Part shown: positions 1 through 7,517 of the stretch, piece by piece
How the letters are laid out: the number at the start of each line of letters is the position of its first letter
How positions within the stretch are numbered: the first letter of the stretch is position 1
NCBI GenBank assembly: GCA_963821755.1
Contig: CAWGEX010000003.1
Location: forward strand, 248,001 to 312,000
DNA from: Bog-473 sp963821755
Lineage (GTDB): Bacteria > Actinomycetota > Acidimicrobiia > Acidimicrobiales > RAAP-2
Reading direction: 5' to 3'
Length of the DNA stretch: 64,000 nt
Notes under the pieces: model-generated
The model's database searches: none
What the model was told of the DNA's origin: nothing
Seen by the model: only the letters and a program-made list of their open reading frames with translations
Position numbers and translations under genes: made by a program

Positions 1-2
1 GC

Positions 3-773
3 GCGCCGGGCCAGCGCGCCGCCATCGATCCGCGCATCTCGGCCCGACGCAAGGCGGTATCGCGCCAACGCGGCCGGCGTCGCCTGGGCTGGCTCGTCGC
101 GCTGGGGGTCGTCACGGTGCTGGTGGTCGGCGGCTGGTTTCTCCTGCATACGCCGTGGTTCTCGGCCGGCACGGTCACCGTGGTCGGTGCGACCCACGAG
201 ACACCGACCCAGGTCATCGCCGCTGGAGGCCTGGCCACCCACCCCGCACTGATCGATGTCCACGCCGGCACGGTCGCTCAAGGGATCGAGCGGCTGCCGT
301 GGGTGCGTCGCGCGGCGGTCACGGTGGCCTGGCCGGACAAGGTCCACATCGTGGTGACCGAACAGGTCCCGGTGGCCCAGATGAAGACGGCCGCCGGCCA
401 ATGGGCCCTGCTCACGGCGGGCGGACGGGTCCTGGCCGTCGACGGGGCGGAGGCGCCCGGGCTGCTGACCCTGACCGGACCGCGAGCGCCGGGCCTGGCC
501 GGGAGCATGCTCGGATCGGCCGACCAGGTCGGCCTGGAGGTTGCGGCCACCTTGCCCGTCTCGTTTAAGGCGCAGGTCACGTCGGTCGGGGTCCAGCCCG
601 GAGGATGGGTCCAGCTCGCCTTGACGACGCCCGTGGTGGTCAACGTCGGCACGGCCAGTCAGTTACCGTCTAAGTATGAAGACGTCACCTCGATCCTGGC
701 CGGGGCCAGCCTGCACGCCGGCGACGTCATCGATGTCAGCGTCCCCGACGCGCCGACGGTCACCGGGCCGTGA
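3..773 (+). CDS. ftsQ: Cell division protein FtsQ (5' end outside window)
   Basis: FtsQ is a bitopic divisome protein linking early Z-ring components to septal peptidoglycan synthesis. The frame is open from base 3, so the true start lies upstream. Visible are an arginine-rich cytoplasmic stretch, one transmembrane helix (LGWLVALGVVTVLVVGGWFL), then a POTRA-like domain beginning FSAGTVTVVGATHET with the typical LPWVRRAAVTVAWPD segment and a C-terminal beta region. It lies directly before ftsZ, the standard dcw order. The 256 codons present cover most of an actinobacterial FtsQ. Identity is inferred from topology and position, since FtsQ sequences diverge widely. Confidence 0.88.
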   Translation, partial: APGQRAAIDPRISARRKAVSRQRGRRRLGWLVALGVVTVLVVGGWFLLHTPWFSAGTVTVVGATHETPTQVIAAGGLATHPALIDVHAGTVAQGIERLPWVRRAAVTVAWPDKVHIVVTEQVPVAQMKTAAGQWALLTAGGRVLAVDGAEAPGLLTLTGPRAPGLAGSMLGSADQVGLEVAATLPVSFKAQVTSVGVQPGGWVQLALTTPVVVNVGTASQLPSKYEDVTSILAGASLHAGDVIDVSVPDAPTVTGP

Positions 774-783
774 CCGAGGATGC

Positions 784-812
784 TTGACCTACACCAACAC
801 CCCCCGTATGGT
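784..812 (+). promoter_or_regulatory. Candidate sigma-70 promoter for ftsZ
   Basis: TTGACC (784-789) and TATGGT (807-812) are separated by 17 bp, close to the housekeeping consensus. The pair sits in the 182-bp gap between the ftsQ stop and the ftsZ start and predicts a leader of roughly 135 nt. Assigned by motif only. Confidence 0.6.
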
Positions 813-955
813 GGAACTACGTTCCCGCACTGTCAACGTCAACCTTTCCATCAGCTTAAGAGATTGGGAATCCACGACGGGAGTCACAAAGTGGCCCGAG
901 GCGGAGAGATCCAGAGAGCGATCGGTCGGCGATCGACCCGAACACGAGGGAGTCC

Positions 956-2083
956 ATGACCACCGTTCAGCCCCAAGGTAACTACCTGGCCGTCATCAAG
1001 GTGGTTGGGGTCGGTGGCGGTGGCGTCAACGCCGTCAATCGCATGATCGACTCGGGGCTCCGCAACGTGGAGTTCATCGCCGCCAACACCGACGCCCAGG
1101 CACTGCTCATGAGCGACGCCGACCTGAAGCTGGACCTCGGTCGGCAGTTGACTCGTGGTCTCGGTGCGGGGAGCGATCCTGAGGTAGGTCGTCAGGCGGC
1201 GGAAGAGCATCGGGCCGACATCGAGGAGGCGCTGCAGGGCGCCGACATGGTGTTCATCACGGCGGGCAAGGGCGGCGGCACCGGCACCGGGGCCGCACCG
1301 GTGGTGGCCGAAATCGCCAAGAGCGTGGGGGCACTGACCATCGGCGTGGTGACACGACCCTTCACGTTCGAGGGTCGCCGTCGGGCCGTGCAGGCCGATA
1401 CGGGCATCCAGATCCTCAAGGAGAAGGTCGATACCCTCATCGTCATCCCGAATGACCGTCTCCTCACGGTCTCGAATGACAAGACCAGCATGGTGAACGC
1501 CTTCAAGATGGCCGACGAGGTCCTCCTGCAGGGCGTGCGCGGCATCACCGACCTCATCACGGTTCCCGGACTGATCAACACCGACTTCGCCGACGTCAAG
1601 ATGGTCATGACCAATGCCGGCACGGCGATCATGGGGATCGGCAGCTCCATCGGTGAGGGTCGGGCCGCCAACGCCGCCCGGGCGGCCATCACCAGCCCAC
1701 TGTTGGAGGCGTCCATTGAAGGGGCCCGCGGGATCCTCCTCAACATTGCCGGCGGATCGGATCTCGGACTGTTCGAGGTGAACGAGGCGGCCGAGATCAT
1801 TCACGGGGTGGCCCACGCCGACGCCAACATCATTTTCGGAGCGGTGATCGACGACAACATGGGGGACGAGGTTCGGGTCACCGTCATCGCCGCCGGATTC
1901 GAGCGTTGGGAGGACGGCACCCGGCCGGCCACCGCCGATCGCGTGTCGTCGATCTTCAGCGGCACCGGCGAGAGCGAAGCCGTCGGCGAGACGGTTGACA
2001 TCTTCGGCGAGTCCACCACCAGCACCGACGACGAGTTTGATCTGGGTGACGACGATTTCGACGTCCCCTCATTCCTTCGATAG
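956..2083 (+). CDS. ftsZ: Cell division GTPase FtsZ
   Basis: FtsZ is the tubulin-like GTPase that polymerises into the Z ring. The 375-residue protein has the nucleotide-binding glycine loop near residues 18-23, the tubulin signature GGGTGTG at 106-112, and the T7 synergy loop NTDFADVK at 208-215 that completes GTP hydrolysis in the adjacent subunit. The acidic linker ends in the conserved C-terminal peptide DDDFDVPSFLR, the docking site for SepF and other partners. An ATG is preceded by a GAGGGAG ribosome binding site. Length and motifs are normal for actinobacteria. The 3' end overlaps the start of the next gene. Confidence 0.98.
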   Translation: MTTVQPQGNYLAVIKVVGVGGGGVNAVNRMIDSGLRNVEFIAANTDAQALLMSDADLKLDLGRQLTRGLGAGSDPEVGRQAAEEHRADIEEALQGADMVFITAGKGGGTGTGAAPVVAEIAKSVGALTIGVVTRPFTFEGRRRAVQADTGIQILKEKVDTLIVIPNDRLLTVSNDKTSMVNAFKMADEVLLQGVRGITDLITVPGLINTDFADVKMVMTNAGTAIMGIGSSIGEGRAANAARAAITSPLLEASIEGARGILLNIAGGSDLGLFEVNEAAEIIHGVAHADANIIFGAVIDDNMGDEVRVTVIAAGFERWEDGTRPATADRVSSIFSGTGESEAVGETVDIFGESTTSTDDEFDLGDDDFDVPSFLR

Positions 2084-2726
2084 CGACGAGGTCTCGGCCC
2101 GCCTGGCGGTGGTTCGCCAGCGGATAGAGGGGGCCGGCGGTGATCCAGACGTCGTGCGCGTGGTGGCGGTCACCAAGGGCTTCGGCCCCGAAGCGGTGGC
2201 GGCGGCCCGAGATGTCGGACTGACCGACATCGGGGAGAACTACGGCCAGGAACTGCTCTCGAAGGCTCCGGGCCCGGAGGGCACCAGCTGGCATTTCCTG
2301 GGGAAGGTGCAGCGCAACAAGGTGCCGTCCCTGGCTCCGGTGGTGGATCTCTGGCAGAGCGTGGCCCGACTGGTCGAAGGCCAGCGGATCGCCCAGTACG
2401 CCCCGGGGGCCACCGTGCTGATCCAGGTCGACTGCAGCGGCCAGCCCGGCCGCAACGGCTGTGTGGCGGCGGAGGCGCCGGAGCTGGTGACCACCCTCTC
2501 CCGGCTTGACCTGCGGGTACGAGGGCTGATGACCGTGGCGCCTCCCGCGCCGGAGGAGGCCGTCCGGGCCTTCCGGGTGGTGGGGGAGCTGGCCGACTCG
2601 CTGGGCCTGCCCGAACGCTCCATGGGGATGAGCGACGACCTCGAACTGGCGGTGGCCGCAGGTTCGACGATGGTGCGCATCGGCCGCGCGCTGTTTGGGG
2701 CGCGATCACGGAGCCGGGAGGGTTAG
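2046..2726 (+). CDS. yggS: YggS/PROSC-family pyridoxal phosphate homeostasis protein
   Basis: This family binds PLP in an alanine-racemase-like TIM barrel and buffers vitamin B6 without a clear catalytic role. The PLP lysine lies in AVTKGF (K44). Other family motifs are GENYGQELLSKA, WHFLGKVQRNK and the C-terminal phosphate-binding MVRIGRALFG. The start was set at GTG 2046, inside the ftsZ 3' end, because the next in-frame starts would remove the first helix; this gives 226 residues, the usual length. Location between ftsZ and sepF is conserved in Gram-positive dcw clusters. The 38-bp overlap suggests translational coupling to ftsZ. Confidence 0.92.
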   Translation: MTTISTSPHSFDSDEVSARLAVVRQRIEGAGGDPDVVRVVAVTKGFGPEAVAAARDVGLTDIGENYGQELLSKAPGPEGTSWHFLGKVQRNKVPSLAPVVDLWQSVARLVEGQRIAQYAPGATVLIQVDCSGQPGRNGCVAAEAPELVTTLSRLDLRVRGLMTVAPPAPEEAVRAFRVVGELADSLGLPERSMGMSDDLELAVAAGSTMVRIGRALFGARSRSREG

Positions 2727-2730
2727 TCCA

Positions 2731-2750
2731 GCCTGCCCCCTTGGGCAGGC
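2731..2750 (+). promoter_or_regulatory. Perfect 8-bp stem-loop between yggS and sepF
   Basis: GCCTGCCC (2731-2738) and GGGCAGGC (2743-2750) are exact inverted repeats around a 4-nt loop, starting 5 bp after the yggS stop. No T-run follows, so it is not a canonical intrinsic terminator. A TACGCT -10-like box follows at 2753-2758, and together they may give sepF partly separate expression. Confidence 0.5.
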
Positions 2751-2779
2751 ACTACGCTGGGCCAGGAACAGGAGAAGGT

Positions 2780-3352
2780 ATGGCGCCGTCGTTCATGAAG
2801 AAAACCATGGTCTACCTCGGTCTACTCGATGACGAGTACGACGAGTACGACAACTTGGAGGACCGCGCCCCGCGCGGTTTCTCCTCGACCACCCGGGTTG
2901 ATTCCGGGCGCCAAGAGGTCGAGCAACCCGACGAGTACGCCGGAGGCATGAGCCGCATCCGCACCATTCCTCGCGAGTCGGCCGTGCCCAACGTGCGCCC
3001 TCAGGCACCTCCCGCGGCTCCCCGAACGTCCTCGGTGCGGCCGGTGCCGGTGGACACGGCCATCCCGGGCACCCCGCAGGCCCGGGTCCACGTGGTGGCG
3101 CCGTCCCGGTTCGGCGACGCCAAGGAGATTGCCGACCGGTTGAAGGACAATCGTCCGGTCATCGTCAATCTGCAGGTGGCCGACCGCGACCTCCAGCGCC
3201 GGATGATCGATTTCTGCAGCGGCGTGACCTATGCGTTGAGCGGCGAAATGGAGAAGGTGGCCGACCAGGTATTCCTCCTGGCCCCCAGCAACGTGAAGGT
3301 CTCCGATGAGGAGCGTCAGCGCCTGGTGGAGCGCGGCTTCGGGCGTGAGTGA
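2780..3352 (+). CDS. sepF: Cell division protein SepF
   Basis: SepF is the FtsZ membrane anchor in actinobacteria. The protein (190 residues) starts with an amphipathic membrane-binding segment MAPSFMKKTMVYLGLL, followed by an acidic, proline-rich linker and the SepF core from about residue 101 to 185 (RVHVVAPSRFGDAKEIADRL onward; GVTYALSGEMEKV; QVFLLAPSNVKVS). ATG 2780 was chosen over an upstream in-frame TTG because it has an AGGAGAAGG site at the right distance and the TTG lies in a stem-loop. It works with the FtsZ tail encoded two genes upstream. Confidence 0.96.
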   Translation: MAPSFMKKTMVYLGLLDDEYDEYDNLEDRAPRGFSSTTRVDSGRQEVEQPDEYAGGMSRIRTIPRESAVPNVRPQAPPAAPRTSSVRPVPVDTAIPGTPQARVHVVAPSRFGDAKEIADRLKDNRPVIVNLQVADRDLQRRMIDFCSGVTYALSGEMEKVADQVFLLAPSNVKVSDEERQRLVERGFGRE

Positions 3353-3355
3353 GTC

Positions 3356-3376
3356 CACTACTCTCATTGAGTAGTG
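3356..3376 (+). promoter_or_regulatory. Perfect 8-bp stem-loop covering the yggT start codon
   Basis: CACTACTC (3356-3363) is the exact reverse complement of GAGTAGTG (3369-3376), with a TCATT loop. The 3' arm includes the GAG preceding the start and the GTG start codon itself (3374-3376). In RNA this would hide the yggT initiation site unless ribosomes arrive from sepF; in DNA it could be an operator. Confidence 0.55.
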
Positions 3377-3631
3377 AGTCTCTTTAAACTGGCTGGTGAG
3401 GCTGTCGAAGCGTACCTGCTCCTGATCATGGTGCCCATGGCCATCATGAGTTGGTTCAGAATTCAGCCCGGTACCCCGTGGGCCAAGGTGCAGTACTTCT
3501 TCTTCCGGGCAACCGAGCCCATCCTGGCCCCGGTGCGGCGTGTCATCCGGCCTATTGGGAACCTCGACATCTCCTTCATGGTGGTGTTCCTGGTGGGCCA
3601 GTTCGTGGTGGTCCCCGTCCTCCTCCGCTAG
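3374..3631 (+). CDS. YggT-family membrane protein
   Basis: Small integral membrane protein of 85 residues, conserved after sepF in Gram-positive division clusters; its role is unknown, and osmotic or division-site functions have been proposed for relatives. Two hydrophobic helices are visible (about residues 12-27 and 66-84). Between them is the family signature TEPILAPVRRVIRPIGNLDIS. GTG 3374 is the only start giving the normal length, and it lies within a stem-loop arm. It is the last gene before the glycan island; divIVA, its usual neighbour, lies about 22 kb downstream. Confidence 0.9.
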   Translation: MSLFKLAGEAVEAYLLLIMVPMAIMSWFRIQPGTPWAKVQYFFFRATEPILAPVRRVIRPIGNLDISFMVVFLVGQFVVVPVLLR

Positions 3632-3831
3632 CTACTCGGCCCACGCTCGATCCATTCGGCGCCAGACCCTTTTCCTTCGGTCGGTGGGCGGCCGCTGAGC
3701 GCAGGATAGGGACCCTCTCGCGGCCCACAGTGTCCCCTAGCGGGTCTTTCGCTTCGCCTATGGTCCACTCAGGCTGCACACCGGAACTACTGAAGAGGGT
3801 GGTCTCGATCAGAGGTTCGGTGGGATAGAGA

Positions 3832-6015
3832 ATGGTCGTGGGATCAGTAAATCTCGGGGGACCGACGGTCAAGGTAGGGGAGACCTCGCACGTCGTGCCC
3901 CCTGACTTGGTCGGCGCCGGCGGCGACGGGACAGCCTCACCAGGACGGGGCGGGCGACGTCGTCTCGCGCCGCTGGACGGTATCCGCGCTTTTGCCGTCA
4001 TGGCCGTGCTGCTTTACCACGGAGGGGTTGCCGGGGTCGACGGCGGACTCCTCGGGGTTGATGTGTTCTTTGTGCTGTCCGGTTTCCTCATCACCAGCCT
4101 CCTCTGTGGCGAGTATCTGGCTCGGGGGACGATCCGCCTCGGTCATTTCTGGGCCGGGCGGGCCCGGAGACTCCTCCCGGGGCTGTTCCTCCTCCTGCTG
4201 GGAGTCGCCCTCTATGCATGGGTCTTCCGGAACACCCTCGACGTGTCCAGCATCCGCGGTGATGCCCTGTCGACCCTTCTCTACGTCGCCAACTGGCACT
4301 TCGTGTTCTCGGGCCAGGGCTACTTCACCCAATCGACGACTCCGTCACCGCTCCTACCCATGTGGTCTTTGGGTGTCGAGGAGCAGTACTACCTGATCTG
4401 GCCACTGGTGACGCTCTTCATTCTGCGCCGCGGTGGCACGCGGTGGGTGGCCCGCGTCGCAGGCGTGACCGCGGCCGCCTCGGCCCTCCTCATGGCCTCG
4501 ATGTACCTGGCCGGCTCCTCGATCGATCGTCTGTACTACGGCACCGATACAAGGGTGCAAGCGTTGCTGGTCGGGTCGGTCCTCGGTGCGGTCGCGTCAC
4601 ACCGCCAATGGCGGGTGGTCGCGGTCAATTGGGCCCGCACCCGGGTCGGCCGCCTCACCGGAATCGTCCTCGGGGCCGCAGGAGCCGGGGTCCTCTTGTG
4701 GGTGTGGCATGCCCTCAACGGTCAGGGCGCGTTCCTGTACCAGGGTGGCTTCCTGGTGGTGGCCCTGGCCGCCGGCGCAGTGGTCACCGCGGTGACCAGT
4801 TGGCGGACCTCCCTCTTGGCGGCGGTCCTGTCGCTGCGCCCACTCACCTACATCGGCCGCATCTCCTACGGTCTGTACCTTTACCACTGGCCTCTTTTCC
4901 TCGCGCTCGACCACGACCACACCGGTCTCTCCGGATTGGCGCTCTTGACGGTGCGACTCGCCGCGACCTTCGTGGCGGCGGCTCTGTCGTTTCACTACGT
5001 CGAGGACCCGATTCGCCGTGGACAATTCGCCCAGACGTGGCGGGGCATGGTGTTCGCCCTCGGTGGCGCCGTGGCCACGGCCGCGGTGGTAGCGGCGGCG
5101 ACCGCACCGGTCGCCTTGGCCAGCGATCCAACCCCGCTCGTGGCCGGGTCGAGCGGAGTATCGGCGTCGCAGCGCCAAGCGTTGAGTTCGGCCCATGCCT
5201 TCACATCTCACCCGGTTCGCTTCATGGTGTTCGGTGACTCAGTGGCGTTCACGGCGGTCATCGGTCTCACCAAGGACTCGATCCGACACTACGGCGTCAA
5301 GGTGTACCCCGAGGCTGCCTTGGGATGCGATCTCGATCTGGCTCCGAGCCGCCTCGGGGGCGTGGAGTACCAAGGACAGCCCGGCATCAACTGCGGGTCG
5401 TGGCAATCTGACTGGCGGCGGGACGTCCGCAAGGTTCGCCCCGAAGTGGCTGGTTTACTGATCGGCCGTTTCGAGCTGGCCGACCACTTCTACGGGGGGA
5501 GTTGGGTGCATGTGGGCCAGCCGGGGTGGGACCGCCACCTTTCGCTCGAGCTCGACCGGGCGGTGACCATCCTCTCCGCCGGTGGGGCGCGCGTTGCCCT
5601 GTTCACTTTTCCCTATATCGATCCGCCCCTCGAACAGCCCAACGGGTCCATCTATCCCGAAAATGATCCTTCGCGGGTCGACGACTGGAACCGGCTGGTG
5701 CGCCAGGTGGCCGCCAGACATCCGAAGTCGGTCACCCTGATCGACCTCAACCGGATGCTCGATCCCAAAGGTCACTACACCATGACGGTCGACCGGGTCG
5801 CGATGCGCTGGCCGGACGATGGCATTCACATCTCGACCGCCGGCGGGGAATGGTTGCAGCCGCGCCTGTTGCCGGAGTTGGGCCAGCTGGGGCTCCAGGT
5901 GCGCCTGGGCCGGACGATGACATGGCGTTTTCCGGTCCGGCCGAGGAGCTCCGACGTCGTGAGAATGGTGCCCGAACCCGTGGCGTGGTGGCGCCAGAGT
6001 CCAAGCTCAACGTAA
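3832..6015 (+). CDS. OafA/YrhL-type acyltransferase with C-terminal SGNH domain
   Basis: Membrane O-acyltransferase predicted to move acyl groups from the cytoplasm onto surface polysaccharide. The N-terminal acyltransferase-3 domain (about residues 45-390) starts RRLAPLDGIRAFAVMAVLLY with the conserved histidine in LLYHGG, then VDVFFVLSGFLIT, FWAGRARRLLPG and SLGVEEQYYLIWP. The periplasmic SGNH part begins at RFMVFGDSVAF (nucleophile serine block) and ends with DDGIHIS (Asp/His block). At 727 residues it fits the two-domain class. The start is uncertain: GTG 3895 after a purine-rich stretch is an alternative. It opens the glycan island, convergent with the next gene, 7 bp apart. Confidence 0.9.
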   Translation: MVVGSVNLGGPTVKVGETSHVVPPDLVGAGGDGTASPGRGGRRRLAPLDGIRAFAVMAVLLYHGGVAGVDGGLLGVDVFFVLSGFLITSLLCGEYLARGTIRLGHFWAGRARRLLPGLFLLLLGVALYAWVFRNTLDVSSIRGDALSTLLYVANWHFVFSGQGYFTQSTTPSPLLPMWSLGVEEQYYLIWPLVTLFILRRGGTRWVARVAGVTAAASALLMASMYLAGSSIDRLYYGTDTRVQALLVGSVLGAVASHRQWRVVAVNWARTRVGRLTGIVLGAAGAGVLLWVWHALNGQGAFLYQGGFLVVALAAGAVVTAVTSWRTSLLAAVLSLRPLTYIGRISYGLYLYHWPLFLALDHDHTGLSGLALLTVRLAATFVAAALSFHYVEDPIRRGQFAQTWRGMVFALGGAVATAAVVAAATAPVALASDPTPLVAGSSGVSASQRQALSSAHAFTSHPVRFMVFGDSVAFTAVIGLTKDSIRHYGVKVYPEAALGCDLDLAPSRLGGVEYQGQPGINCGSWQSDWRRDVRKVRPEVAGLLIGRFELADHFYGGSWVHVGQPGWDRHLSLELDRAVTILSAGGARVALFTFPYIDPPLEQPNGSIYPENDPSRVDDWNRLVRQVAARHPKSVTLIDLNRMLDPKGHYTMTVDRVAMRWPDDGIHISTAGGEWLQPRLLPELGQLGLQVRLGRTMTWRFPVRPRSSDVVRMVPEPVAWWRQSPSST

Positions 6016-6022
6016 GAGAGGC

Positions 6023-7297
6023 CTATCGACCGAGGCCGACGTTGTCGCGTGTCACCTCGCCGGTGTGGCCCGATGAGAGCGCCAACTCGTTGTGGGGATC
6101 CTCGGCCACACGCGGTCCCGGCTTGGTTGAGAGCGGCCAGCCCACGTGTTTCAGCTTCAGCGCGTGCTTCTCGATGACCCACCAACTTGCCACGGCGAAC
6201 GGGATCACCGCAGCAACGGAGAGGAGGGTATAGGGCCAGTATCCCCATTGGGTCACGCCCCACACAAGAAGCAATTGCTGCACGGGGTAGGCGTAGATAT
6301 AGACACCGTAGGAGTAGTCATTGCGTGCGCCCACCCGGTGCAGGGGCAGGTGCATGCCCAGCCACAACAGCGGATAGGCGAGGAAGACCGCCGTCAGGTC
6401 CATGCTGGTGAGGGAGAAGGTAGGGGCACTTCGGCCGACGGGAACGACCAGCCCGACCAGGACGAGACCCGTGCAGCCCCAGGCGAGCCAGCCCGAGTCC
6501 GGGACTTTGTCGCGGTAGAGGTACAGGAGCGATCCGCCGAGGAAGATGGGCACAAAGGTCAGCATCTTCATGACGTCCCAGTTGTCCGACGGCGAGAAGG
6601 CCTGGTTCCAGCTCGGGACCGTCGTGATGATGATCTCGGCGAGCAAGACCGCTCCGGCCAAGATGGCCACAGCCAATCGGTGACGCAGCAGGCCGATCAG
6701 GGACACCACGGCCAGCATGATGTAACAGAGAAACTCGAAGTAGAGCGTCCAAAGGGACCCGTTCCAGACGGGCCGGAAATACCCCAAAGGAAGGGTGTGG
6801 GCGATGGTTGATTGATGCACCTGGAGCCACAGGTTGTGCACCACGTAGCCCACGGGGCCGGCCGGTTCTCTGACGTAACAGGAAAGGCCGCACCGGCCGG
6901 CCAGGGCTGGGTGTGCGTGGTTCCAGACAAGGGCACCGAACAAGAAGGCGGTCACGACCAAGCAGACCCAGAAGGCGGGGAAGATCCGGAGGAAGCGTTG
7001 CCACAGATAGCGCCCGACGTGGTTCCGGGAGGCACTTCCGGCAATCAGGAACCCACTGAGGCCGAAGAAGCCGTAGACGGCCATCGTGCCCAACGTGGTC
7101 TTGCCGAGGAAAATCTCGCTGCGGAAGGCACCAATGGCAAGGGAGTGTGAGAAGACCACAGCCACGGCCAGCACCAATCGAAGGAAGTTGATGCTGTTGT
7201 GCCGGGGTGAGAAGGAGGTGTCAATGGTCGGACGGGCGGCGGCATGGGCGGGTTCGGTGCGGCTGCCCGCCGCCCGAGTCATCTGCCGGTGACCCAT
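6023..7297 (-). CDS. Acyltransferase-3 family membrane protein
   Basis: Single-domain integral membrane O-acyltransferase of 424 residues, probably decorating a surface glycan or glycolipid. Typical features are INFLRLVLAVAVVFSHS with the catalytic histidine, VYGFFGLSGFLIAGS, the arginine motif RFLRIFPAFWVCL, and several later hydrophobic helices. There is no SGNH domain, unlike the convergent neighbour, so the two are unlikely to be redundant. Start at ATG 7297; ATG 7282 is also possible. Substrate unknown. Confidence 0.88.
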   Translation of the reverse strand: MGHRQMTRAAGSRTEPAHAAARPTIDTSFSPRHNSINFLRLVLAVAVVFSHSLAIGAFRSEIFLGKTTLGTMAVYGFFGLSGFLIAGSASRNHVGRYLWQRFLRIFPAFWVCLVVTAFLFGALVWNHAHPALAGRCGLSCYVREPAGPVGYVVHNLWLQVHQSTIAHTLPLGYFRPVWNGSLWTLYFEFLCYIMLAVVSLIGLLRHRLAVAILAGAVLLAEIIITTVPSWNQAFSPSDNWDVMKMLTFVPIFLGGSLLYLYRDKVPDSGWLAWGCTGLVLVGLVVPVGRSAPTFSLTSMDLTAVFLAYPLLWLGMHLPLHRVGARNDYSYGVYIYAYPVQQLLLVWGVTQWGYWPYTLLSVAAVIPFAVASWWVIEKHALKLKHVGWPLSTKPGPRVAEDPHNELALSSGHTGEVTRDNVGLGR

Positions 7298-7517
7298 CGC
7301 CCTGAAGTTCGCAGTTCCACGTTCCCTTTCACCACGTCAGCCATGGATCATGCCCGAGGCAGGTGGTCGAAGCATCCGCTCGCCGGCGGGAGGGCAAAGT
7401 CTACGGCCCCACTGGGCCGAGCCGTGGGAGGGGACAGGCGAGGGAAGGAAAGAGGGGTGGGTGGCTCGGCGGCGGCGTCACCCGACCAAACCCCGGGATG
7501 AGCAGGAGAAGTTGAGG

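Noticed and set aside
2741..2779. Upstream TTG as the sepF start
   Set aside because: It falls in the stem-loop; ATG 2780 has a strong ribosome binding site and gives the conserved membrane-binding N-terminus.
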